Positions 1 to 5,271 of a DNA stretch of 5,628 nt are shown one piece after another (position 1 is the first letter of the stretch; every line of letters starts with the position of its first letter). The position numbers were made by a program, and so were the translations under genes. The DNA lies in NCBI GenBank assembly GCA_900549055.1, contig URNB01000118.1, positions 1-5,628 on the forward strand, given 5' to 3'. The notes beneath the pieces were generated by a model, which saw only the letters and a program-made list of their open reading frames with translations, was not told the DNA's origin and did not search any database. Source of the DNA: an uncultured Oscillospiraceae bacterium (GTDB lineage: Bacteria; Bacillota; Clostridia; Oscillospirales; Acutalibacteraceae).

Positions 1-10
1 TCGATTTTAT

Positions 11-36
11 ATAATTGCATTTGCTAATGCAATTAT
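11..36. repeat. AT-rich perfect hairpin (11-bp stem)
   Basis: Positions 11-21 and 26-36 are perfect reverse complements (arm starting ATAATTGCAT) with a 4-nt loop, TGCT. The stem is mostly A/T and no T-run follows on either strand, so it is not a good intrinsic terminator. A short open stretch in frame 2 ends at TAG 41-43 and crosses this hairpin. It could be the end of an upstream gene, but 13 codons are too few to support that. The function is unknown; an operator or an mRNA 3'-end structure of an upstream transcript are both possible. Confidence 0.5.
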
Positions 37-53
37 TCAGTAGACATTAATTT

Positions 54-102
54 AAGCCTGTAGCATCCCTGCGGCTTTTAAGCGGGGGATTGTTACAGGC
101 TT
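54..102. repeat. Long bulged hairpin upstream of the heat-shock promoter
   Basis: Positions 54-65 pair with 91-102: nine perfect pairs (AAGCCTGTA with TACAGGCTT), then G-U, C-G and A-U. After a bulged T at 90, positions 66-70 pair with 85-89, and after a bulged G at 84, 71-72 pair with 82-83. The loop is 73-81. The stem is about 19 bp and should be stable in RNA. The following bases, TTCGTCTTGC, are only moderately U-rich, so this may be a weak terminator of an upstream transcript or a structured RNA element. The left-hand neighbour is outside the window, so the role cannot be fixed. Confidence 0.55.
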
Positions 103-176
103 TCGTCTTGCCTGTCTGCGGGCTGAAAATATGTATGACAAAGAAAAAATCGGCAATTAAAATATGAACAAAATGT

Positions 177-224
177 AAAAGTCAGGAAAAGTCAAATTAT
201 TTTTTAAAAAAGTATTGACTTTTC
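177..224. repeat. AAAAGTCA motif: two direct copies and one inverted copy
   Basis: AAAAGTCA occurs at 177-184 and 187-194, exactly 10 bp apart, which puts both on the same face of the helix. Its reverse complement TGACTTTT occurs at 217-224, overlapping the -35 box. Such phased copies could be an operator, but the second and third copies also form the arms of the inverted repeat described separately. Low base complexity makes chance recurrence possible. Confidence 0.4.
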
Positions 225-233
225 CTTTTTTTT
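184..233 (+). terminator. Terminator-like inverted repeat overlapping the hrcA promoter
   Basis: AGGAAAAGTCAA (184-195) and TTGACTTTTCCT (215-226) are perfect 12-bp reverse complements. The loop contains a run of T followed by a run of A that can extend the stem after a small internal loop. The right arm runs directly into an uninterrupted T-run ending at 233. This is the layout of a rho-independent terminator on the + strand, although only 4 of 12 stem pairs are G-C. It would end transcription arriving from upstream of the operon. The right arm also contains the -35 box of the hrcA promoter, so an operator role is an alternative. Confidence 0.5.
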
Positions 234-242
234 GGATATAAT
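215..242 (+). promoter_or_regulatory. Sigma-A-type promoter of the hrcA operon
   Basis: The -35 box TTGACT (215-220) matches the consensus at 5 of 6 positions and the -10 box TATAAT (237-242) is perfect, with a 16-bp spacer that contains a T-tract. The predicted transcription start lies near 249-250, at the left edge of the CIRCE operator, which leaves a leader of about 60 nt before hrcA. That position lets HrcA bound at CIRCE block RNA polymerase. The start site is inferred from spacing. Confidence 0.85.
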
Positions 243-250
243 AATAATCG

Positions 251-277
251 TTAGCACTCAAGTGCATAGAGTGCTAA
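251..277 (+). promoter_or_regulatory. CIRCE operator (HrcA binding site)
   Basis: TTAGCACTC (251-259), a 9-bp spacer (260-268) and GAGTGCTAA (269-277) match the CIRCE consensus TTAGCACTC-N9-GAGTGCTAA without a mismatch. CIRCE is the operator of the repressor HrcA, encoded immediately downstream, so the operon is autoregulated. In the family, HrcA needs GroEL to stay active, and titration of GroEL by unfolded protein induces the operon. The site would form the extreme 5' end of the mRNA, where the same palindrome can fold as a hairpin and affect transcript stability. No second CIRCE was seen in the window. Confidence 0.97.
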
Positions 278-296
278 ATCAAAAAAGCAGTTTTTC

Positions 297-304
297 AGAG
301 GTGA
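297..304 (+). promoter_or_regulatory. Ribosome binding site of hrcA
   Basis: AGAGGTGA at 297-304 contains a 7-nt match to the 16S anti-Shine-Dalgarno sequence and ends 6 nt before the ATG at 311. This fixes the hrcA start at 311. Confidence 0.85.
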
Positions 305-310
305 AACGGA

Positions 311-1345
311 ATGGAGCTGTCACCGAGAAAACAGGCGGTTTTGGCGGCGGTCACAAAGGCTTACATCAAAACCGGCGAGCCTGTAGGCTCAAAAGCGTTG
401 ACCGCTCTGCTTAAAAACGCGCCGTCGGCGGCGACCCTCAGAAATGAGATGAGCGAGCTGTGCGACATGGGGCTTTTGGCTCAGCCGCATACCTCGGCGG
501 GCAGGATTCCGACGAGCAGCGGCTTCAAGCTTTATGTCAATTCGCTCATGACCCCCGAAAAGCTTTCGGACGGTATGAAAAGGCAAATTGATTCATCGCT
601 TGACGGTCTTCACTGTGCGCCGGAAAAAATTCCGGAGGCGGCGGGAAAGCTTTTATCCGACCTTACAGGTCTTCCTGCGGTAGTTTGCTTTGAAACCGAC
701 GGCAGCCCGAAGATTAAGAGCGCGGAGCTTTTCCCTGTGAGTCGGGGATCTGTGATGCTGCTGATAGTTACGGCGGACGGCAGAACAAGGCACACGGTGC
801 TGCGGCTCGGAACGGAATGCACAAAAAGCTTTTTGGAAAAATCCCGCGATATAATATCACGGCGCATAAACGGCAGAAGAACCGATGAGCTGACGCGCGG
901 CTATATGCAAAGCGTGGCGGCCGAAGCCGGAGCAGACGCCTTTGCGCTTATGCCGCTTTTCTCTTCGGTGCTTGAATCGGCAGCGGGAATTGAGTCCTCC
1001 GGCGCGTATCTTTTGGGCGAACAGCGGCTTTACGGCATTTGCGAAAGCCAAGCGGCGGCTAAAAGAATACTTTCACTGGTGGCTCTTCGTGAGCCGATGA
1101 TAACGCTCACAAAACGGTTTGACGGTAATATCGGAACGGTGTTCGGCAGAGATTCAGGCTTTCGTGAGCTTGAAAACAACACTATGATTGCCGCGAAGTA
1201 TTACGGAAGCGACAGATTCAAAGGCACGCTTTGCGTTATAGGCCCTAACAGGATGTCCTACGGGCAGATAATTCCGAGCGTTGAATATACCGCCTTGCGA
1301 TTAACCGAAATTATGACCGAGGCGCAAAAGGATATGGAGGATTGA
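311..1345 (+). CDS. hrcA: Heat-inducible transcription repressor HrcA
   Basis: This 344-residue protein is the repressor of class I heat-shock genes. It binds CIRCE as a dimer in the cytoplasm and here controls its own operon. The N-terminal winged-helix region (about 1-75) shows the family signatures TGEPVGSKAL (21-30), the recognition-helix segment ATLRNEMSEL (41-50) and PHTSAGRIPT (59-68). The middle and C-terminal parts correspond to the GAF-like domain with its inserted dimerisation segment. The C-terminal signature GPNRMSYGQIIPSVEYTA (311-328) matches the usual GP.RM.Y motif. The length is typical of the family (about 340-350). The ATG at 311 is chosen because of the SD at 297-304. A CIRCE site lies 33 nt upstream, and the stop is 5 nt before the grpE start. 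The reading frame is intact. Alanine codons are often GCG/GCC, unlike the neighbouring dnaK. Confidence 0.97.
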   Translation: MELSPRKQAVLAAVTKAYIKTGEPVGSKALTALLKNAPSAATLRNEMSELCDMGLLAQPHTSAGRIPTSSGFKLYVNSLMTPEKLSDGMKRQIDSSLDGLHCAPEKIPEAAGKLLSDLTGLPAVVCFETDGSPKIKSAELFPVSRGSVMLLIVTADGRTRHTVLRLGTECTKSFLEKSRDIISRRINGRRTDELTRGYMQSVAAEAGADAFALMPLFSSVLESAAGIESSGAYLLGEQRLYGICESQAAAKRILSLVALREPMITLTKRFDGNIGTVFGRDSGFRELENNTMIAAKYYGSDRFKGTLCVIGPNRMSYGQIIPSVEYTALRLTEIMTEAQKDMED

Positions 1346-1353
1346 TACCGGTG
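1336..1353 (+). promoter_or_regulatory. Ribosome binding site and GTG start of grpE
   Basis: GGAGG at 1336-1340, inside the end of hrcA, is 10 nt before GTG 1351-1353. An in-frame TTG at 1342 overlaps the hrcA stop but lies only 1 nt after the SD, too close for initiation. GTG 1351 is therefore the better start, giving a protein beginning MAEKTENN. Confidence 0.75.
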
Positions 1354-1896
1354 GCGGAGAAAACCGAAAATAACGCGGAGCAGGCAGAAAACGAGGTTGC
1401 GGCGGAAAAAGAAACCGAAACCAAAGCTCCGAAAAAGGAAAAGAAATCAAAAAAGGACACCGAGATTGAAAAGCTCAAAGAAGAGCTTGAAAAAAAGAAC
1501 GATATTCTTTTAAGAACGGCGGCTGAATTTGACAATTACAAAAAGCGAACCGAAAGGGAGCGCGCGGGTGTTGCGGAATATGCAAGAGCGGGCATAATAA
1601 AAAAGCTGTTGCCTATTATCGATAATATCGAGCGCGCGGCGGGGGCTGACAAAGAAAGCCCCGAATATTTAAAGGGAATTGAGCTGATAGTAAAGCAGTT
1701 TGAAACCTTGGCGGGTAATTTAGAGCTCACCGAAACGGCAAAGGCAGGCGATACGTTCGACCCCACTCTCCACGAGGCGGTAATGCACATAGAGGATGAT
1801 ACTTTGGGCGAGAACGTTATTGCGGAAGTTTTACAAAAAGGCTACAAGACCGGCGATACGGTAGTACGTCACGCTATGGTCAAAGTGGCAAATTAA
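1351..1896 (+). CDS. grpE: Nucleotide exchange factor GrpE
   Basis: GrpE is the cytoplasmic exchange factor that opens the DnaK nucleotide-binding cleft so that ADP leaves and ATP can rebind. The product has 181 residues from the preferred GTG start. Residues 1-40 are a charged, Glu/Lys-rich tail of low complexity. A heptad-like coiled coil follows (about 37-75, with EIEKLKEELEKKND and the typical FDNYKKRTERER), then the family helices (GIIKKLLPIIDNIERA, 81-96). The C-terminal beta domain that contacts DnaK follows (FDPTLHEAVMHIEDD, 136-150; GYKTGDTVVRHAMVKVAN, 164-181). Length and architecture are normal. It lies 5 nt after hrcA and 28 nt before dnaK, so it is almost certainly co-transcribed with both. 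An alternative TTG start at 1342 would add three residues and is poorly spaced from the SD. Confidence 0.97.
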   Translation: MAEKTENNAEQAENEVAAEKETETKAPKKEKKSKKDTEIEKLKEELEKKNDILLRTAAEFDNYKKRTERERAGVAEYARAGIIKKLLPIIDNIERAAGADKESPEYLKGIELIVKQFETLAGNLELTETAKAGDTFDPTLHEAVMHIEDDTLGENVIAEVLQKGYKTGDTVVRHAMVKVAN

Positions 1897-1924
1897 AATA
1901 AATTATAATTCGGAGGAATTTATC

Positions 1925-3763
1925 ATGGGAAAAATTATAGGTATTGACTTAGGTACAACAAACTCTTGCGTTGCGGTAATGGAGGGCGGCGAGCCTGTAG
2001 TTATCGCCAATGCCGAGGGCGGCAGAACAACCCCTTCGGTAGTTGCATTTTCTAAAACGGGCGAAAGAATGGTAGGTCAGGTTGCTAAGCGCCAGGCTAT
2101 TACCAACCCGGACAGAACAATAAGCTCTATCAAGCGTGAGATGGGTACTGCCCACACGGTTGAAATTGACGGCAAAAAGTACACCCCGCAGGAAATTTCG
2201 GCAATTATTTTGCAGAAATTAAAGGCTGACGCAGAGGCTTACCTCGGTCAGACCGTATCGGAAGCGGTTATCACCGTTCCTGCATACTTTACCGACGCAC
2301 AGCGCCAGGCAACAAAGGACGCGGGCAAAATTGCCGGACTTGAGGTTAAGCGTATTATAAACGAGCCTACCGCTGCGGCACTGGCTTACAGCATTGATAA
2401 GGAAGACGACCAGAAGGTTATGGTTTACGACCTCGGCGGCGGTACCTTCGATGTTTCCATAATCGAAATGGGCGACGGTGTTCAGGAGGTTTTAGCAACC
2501 GCAGGTAACAACAGGCTCGGCGGCGATGACTTTGATAAGCGCGTTATGGATTACATTGTAAACACCTTTAAGGCAGAGCAGGGCATAGACCTCTCGGGCG
2601 ATAAGATGGCAATGCAGCGTATTAAAGAGGCTGCAGAAAAGGCTAAAATAGACCTTTCGGGTATGTCCTCAACCGATATTAACCTGCCGTTTATAACGGT
2701 TGACGATTCGGGTCCGAAGCACTTCGAAACCACCCTTACAAGGGCTAAATTCAACGAGCTTACTGCCGATTTGGTTGACGCTACAATGGGACCTGTTCGT
2801 CAGGCACTTTCAGATTCGGGACTTGATAAGGGCGAGATAAACAAGGTGCTTATGGTCGGCGGTTCTTCAAGAATACCTGCTGTTCAAGAGGCTATCAAGA
2901 ACTTTATGGGCAAAGAGCCGTTTAAGGGCATTAACCCCGATGAGTGCGTTGCAATAGGCGCGGCTTTACAGGCGGGCGTTTTAGGCGGCGATGTTAAGGG
3001 CTTGCTGCTGTTGGATGTTACGCCGCTATCCCTCGGTATTGAAACAATGGGCGGCGTTTCCACCAAGGTTATAGACCGCAACACCACCATTCCGGCTAAA
3101 AAGAGCCAGATATTCTCAACCGCTGCCGACGGTCAGACCTCGGTTGAGGTACACGTATTACAGGGCGAGCGCGAATTTGCTAAAGATAACAAGACCCTCG
3201 GTGTGTTCCACCTTGACGGCATTGCTCCCGCTCCGCGCGGAATCCCGCAGATTGAGGTTACCTTTGATATAGATGCGAACGGTATAGTTCACGTTTCGGC
3301 AAAAGACCTCGGCACAGGTAAGGAAAACAATATTACCATTACCTCAAACACCAATATGTCCAAGGATGATATTGATAAGGCTGTTAAGGAAGCCGAGCAG
3401 TATGCCGCAGAGGATAAAAAGCGCCGTGAAGCGGTAGATGTTCGCAATAACGCCGATCAGATGATTTATCAGACCGAGAAGACCGTTAATGAGTTCGGCG
3501 ATAAGCTCTCGGCTGATGAAAAGGCTAAGATCGATACCGCTAAAGAGGCTCTTAAAGAGGCGCTCAAGGGCGAGGATATTGAGGCTATAAAGGCTAAGCA
3601 GGAAGAGCTGCAAAAGGAGCTTTTCGCGGTAAGCGAGAAGGTTTACAAGGCTGCTAACCCGCAGGGCGCCGAAAACGCACAGCCGCAGGGCGGCGCGCAG
3701 AACGGCGACCCGAACGTTTATGAAGCGGATTACACCGATGTTGACGACAACAATAAGCAGTAA
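1925..3763 (+). CDS. dnaK: Molecular chaperone DnaK (Hsp70)
   Basis: DnaK is the ATP-driven Hsp70 that binds exposed hydrophobic segments of client proteins. The product has 612 residues. The nucleotide-binding domain (about 1-355) shows IGIDLGTTNS (5-14), catalytic K70, INEPTAAALAY (145-155), DLGGGTFDVS (169-178) with T174 matching E. coli T199, and VGGSSRIP (311-318). The interdomain linker is VKGLLLLDV (357-365). The substrate-binding domain follows (DVTPLSLGIETMGG, 364-377), then the helical lid (about 478-575). The tail is rich in Q, G, N and P and ends in an acidic segment (YEADYTDVDD, 599-608). The protein lacks the roughly 24-residue lobe I insertion of proteobacterial DnaK, a Gram-positive signature. 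GGAGG at 1912-1916 lies 8 nt before the ATG, a strong translation signal. Codon use looks more biased than in hrcA, as expected of an abundant protein. The linker has Gly-Leu where E. coli has Asp388-Val389. Confidence 0.99.
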   Translation: MGKIIGIDLGTTNSCVAVMEGGEPVVIANAEGGRTTPSVVAFSKTGERMVGQVAKRQAITNPDRTISSIKREMGTAHTVEIDGKKYTPQEISAIILQKLKADAEAYLGQTVSEAVITVPAYFTDAQRQATKDAGKIAGLEVKRIINEPTAAALAYSIDKEDDQKVMVYDLGGGTFDVSIIEMGDGVQEVLATAGNNRLGGDDFDKRVMDYIVNTFKAEQGIDLSGDKMAMQRIKEAAEKAKIDLSGMSSTDINLPFITVDDSGPKHFETTLTRAKFNELTADLVDATMGPVRQALSDSGLDKGEINKVLMVGGSSRIPAVQEAIKNFMGKEPFKGINPDECVAIGAALQAGVLGGDVKGLLLLDVTPLSLGIETMGGVSTKVIDRNTTIPAKKSQIFSTAADGQTSVEVHVLQGEREFAKDNKTLGVFHLDGIAPAPRGIPQIEVTFDIDANGIVHVSAKDLGTGKENNITITSNTNMSKDDIDKAVKEAEQYAAEDKKRREAVDVRNNADQMIYQTEKTVNEFGDKLSADEKAKIDTAKEALKEALKGEDIEAIKAKQEELQKELFAVSEKVYKAANPQGAENAQPQGGAQNGDPNVYEADYTDVDDNNKQ

Positions 3764-3780
3764 GCGCTAAGCTGCGTTTT

Positions 3781-3806
3781 GACTTCCCCCTTAAAAAGGG
3801 GAAGTC
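3781..3806. other. Intercistronic hairpin between dnaK and dnaJ
   Basis: GACTTCCCC (3781-3789) and GGGGAAGTC (3798-3806) form a perfect 9-bp stem with an 8-nt loop, 17 nt after the dnaK stop. The bases after the stem are TTCAACATATAA, which is not a terminator T-run. It probably acts as a partial attenuator, an RNA-processing site or a 3'-end stabiliser of the upstream dnaK message, lowering dnaJ expression relative to dnaK. The role is inferred; the structure is read directly. Confidence 0.75.
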
Positions 3807-3823
3807 TTCAACATATAATTTGT

Positions 3824-3839
3824 AGGAGAAATTGCTTTG
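3824..3839 (+). promoter_or_regulatory. Ribosome binding site and TTG start of dnaJ
   Basis: AGGAGA at 3824-3829 lies 7 nt before TTG 3837-3839, which is followed directly by codons for ADDKRDYYEVLGV, the normal beginning of DnaJ. No in-frame ATG or GTG lies nearby, so TTG is the start. TTG usually initiates less efficiently than ATG, which fits a co-chaperone needed in smaller amounts than DnaK. Confidence 0.85.
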
Positions 3840-4985
3840 GCTGACGATAAAAGAGATTATTATGAAGTCCTCGGGGTGGATAAATCCGTATCCGATGACG
3901 AATTGAAAAAAGCCTACCGCAAAGCGGCAAAAAAATATCACCCCGACTTGAACCCAGGCGATAAAGAGGCGGAGCAAAAATTTAAAGAGGTAAACGAGGC
4001 GTACGAGGTGCTTTCCGATAAGGAAAAGCGCGCGCGCTACGACCAGTTCGGCCATGCCGGAGTAGACCCGAATTACGGAGCGGGTACCGGCGGCTACGGC
4101 GGCGGATTTACCGGCGATTTCGGCGATTTGGGGGATATATTCAGTTCTTTCTTCGGCGGCGGTTTCGGTGGCGGCAGGCAGAGCAATCCGAATGCTCCGC
4201 GCCGCGGAAACGATACTGCGGCTGCCGTTAATCTTTCATTTGAAGAGGCTGCAAAAGGCTGCCGCAAGACCGTTAAGGTAACCAAAATAGATAATTGTAA
4301 GGAATGCGGCGGCAGCGGCGCAGAAAAGGGCTCAACCCCCAAAACCTGCCCGGTTTGCCACGGCACGGGTCAGGTTTCGGCTACGCAGCGCACCCCGTTC
4401 GGCGTAATGCAGACCCAAAAGGTATGCGATAACTGCCACGGCAGAGGTAAAATTATTGATAAGCCCTGCCACACCTGCGCAGGCAAGGGCAGAATAAGGC
4501 ACACGGTGGAGCAGACGGTGGATATTCCCGCCGGGATTGACGACGGTCAGGTTATAAACCTGCGCGGCGGCGACGCGGGTGCAAACGGCGGACCTGCGGG
4601 CGATTTACGCATAAATGTAAACGTTCGTCCGCACCCGATTTTCGAGCGCAACGGCTACGACGTTTACTGCGAAATTCCTATAACCTTTGCACAGGCGGCT
4701 TTGGGCGACGAAATAGTTGTTCCGACTCTTGACGGCAAGGTTAAATTCACCATTCACGAGGGAACACAGCCGGGCGATGAGTTCAAGCTGCGCGGAAAGG
4801 GAATACAGCGCCTAAACTACGCCGGAAAAGGCGATGAATATGTTAAAATCACCGTTGAAGTGCCGCGCGACCTTTCAAAAGCGCAGAAGGATAAGCTGCG
4901 CGAATTTGACGGCGTGACAAACGAAAAGAATTATAAAAAGAAAAAGAGCTTTTCGGAGAAAATTAAGAGCTTTTTCAATGAATAA
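3837..4985 (+). CDS. dnaJ: Chaperone protein DnaJ (type I Hsp40)
   Basis: DnaJ captures non-native proteins, hands them to DnaK and stimulates its ATPase. The 382-residue product has the complete class I layout. The J domain (about 6-70) carries the essential HPD at 35-37. A Gly/Phe-rich region (about 72-116) contains a DIF segment at 100-102. The zinc-binding domain has four CxxCxGxG-type repeats: CKECGGSG (154), CPVCHGTG (171), CDNCHGRG (197) and CHTCAGKG (211), with all eight cysteines present. The C-terminal substrate-binding domains follow (about 222-345, including GDLRINVNVRPHPIFERNGY at 255-274). The tail is Lys-rich with a short hydrophobic end (about 366-382). The length is normal and the frame is intact. 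It is the last gene of the operon: 73 nt follow the dnaK stop before it, and a terminator follows 33 nt after it. The start is the TTG supported by the SD at 3824. Confidence 0.99.
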   Translation: MADDKRDYYEVLGVDKSVSDDELKKAYRKAAKKYHPDLNPGDKEAEQKFKEVNEAYEVLSDKEKRARYDQFGHAGVDPNYGAGTGGYGGGFTGDFGDLGDIFSSFFGGGFGGGRQSNPNAPRRGNDTAAAVNLSFEEAAKGCRKTVKVTKIDNCKECGGSGAEKGSTPKTCPVCHGTGQVSATQRTPFGVMQTQKVCDNCHGRGKIIDKPCHTCAGKGRIRHTVEQTVDIPAGIDDGQVINLRGGDAGANGGPAGDLRINVNVRPHPIFERNGYDVYCEIPITFAQAALGDEIVVPTLDGKVKFTIHEGTQPGDEFKLRGKGIQRLNYAGKGDEYVKITVEVPRDLSKAQKDKLREFDGVTNEKNYKKKKSFSEKIKSFFNE

Positions 4986-5018
4986 ACGGTGATAAAAGTC
5001 GGCGGTTGTAAAGACATT

Positions 5019-5064
5019 GGCTCCCTTCTTTTCGGCTTTGCCGAACAGAGGGGGCTGTTTTTTT
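5019..5064 (+). terminator. Rho-independent terminator after dnaJ
   Basis: The arms 5019-5036 and 5040-5057 fold around a 3-nt loop, TTT. The inner part, TTCGGC with GCCGAA, is perfect. After one T-C mismatch, five more pairs follow as T-A, C-G, T-A, T-G and C-G, and the outer part continues with C-G pairs, wobbles and one bulge. A run of seven T (5058-5064) follows immediately. This would end the hrcA-grpE-dnaK-dnaJ transcript 33 nt after the dnaJ stop. The left arm also belongs to the larger palindromic element at 5019-5118. Confidence 0.8.
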
Positions 5065-5118
5065 CGCTGCGCGACATTTTTCCTGCACTGTGGGGAGCAA
5101 CCCCAGTCAGAGGGAGCC
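5019..5118. mobile_element. Candidate MITE-like or dispersed palindromic element
   Basis: The segment is bounded by perfect 8-bp terminal inverted repeats, GGCTCCCT (5019-5026) and AGGGAGCC (5111-5118). Between them are three local hairpins: the terminator stem (5019-5057), TCGC-TGC-GCGA (5064-5074) and TGGGG-AGCAA-CCCCA (5091-5105). The compact, non-coding, stem-rich build of about 100 nt resembles short palindromic repeats that I recall being scattered through Oscillospirales genomes, but this comparison is from memory and unverified. No clear target-site duplication is visible. A single copy is present in the window, so repetition in the genome cannot be shown here. Confidence 0.4.
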
Positions 5119-5161
5119 TTTATAATCCTCGTTTTTTCATCAATTAAAGAAAAAAATGACA

Positions 5162-5202
5162 GGGCTCGGAACGATAACACGGCTACGGTGTGGCTGAAGC
5201 CC
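5162..5202. repeat. Two-part stem in the leader of the Dabb gene
   Basis: GGGCT (5162-5166) pairs with AGCCC (5198-5202), and inside it ACAC (5177-5180) pairs with GTGT (5188-5191) around a 7-nt loop, separated by an internal loop. It lies between the palindromic element and the Dabb ribosome binding site. No T-run follows. It may be an RNA structure in the 5' leader or chance pairing. Confidence 0.3.
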
Positions 5203-5255
5203 GCAGACATTATAAGTCTTTTAAAGAAAAAAGGCAGTGAAGCATATATTTTTTA

Positions 5256-5261
5256 AAGGAG
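5256..5261 (+). promoter_or_regulatory. Ribosome binding site of the Dabb gene
   Basis: AAGGAG at 5256-5261 precedes the ATG at 5272 by 10 nt. It supports this ATG and shows that the gene has its own translation signal, independent of dnaJ. Confidence 0.75.
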
Positions 5262-5271
5262 ATAATATATT

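Noticed and set aside
2..43. End of an upstream gene (13 codons to TAG 41-43)
   Set aside because: Too short to recognise, and it consists largely of the AT-rich hairpin 11-36. The frame could be open by chance.
251..277. The leader inverted repeat as an intrinsic terminator or CRISPR-like repeat
   Set aside because: It is an exact CIRCE operator directly before hrcA, with no T-run at the stem end and no repeat-spacer pattern in the window.
232..414. 60-codon open frame starting at the promoter -10 region
   Set aside because: It starts with TTG inside the promoter, runs through CIRCE and then overlaps hrcA in another frame. No ribosome binding site or recognisable protein.
1342..1344. TTG start for grpE overlapping the hrcA stop
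   Set aside because: It is only 1 nt from the GGAGG at 1336-1340. The GTG at 1351 has workable spacing and gives the normal start of the protein.
1904..1909. TATAAT between grpE and dnaK as an internal dnaK promoter
   Set aside because: No acceptable -35 box is found at 16-18 bp upstream (the 17-bp position reads CAAAGT), and there is no extended -10. The AT-rich gap makes chance likely.
3654..4055. 133-codon open frame on the - strand across the dnaK-dnaJ junction
   Set aside because: It lies opposite the well-supported dnaK and dnaJ coding sequences and the intercistronic hairpin, and its protein resembles no family I recognise. It is an antisense shadow of the real genes.
5017..5256. 79-codon open frame on the + strand across the region after dnaJ
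   Set aside because: It runs through the terminator and palindromic element, has no ribosome binding site, a Cys/Phe/Arg-biased composition from repeat DNA, and ends just before the Dabb gene. It is an artefact of structured non-coding DNA.
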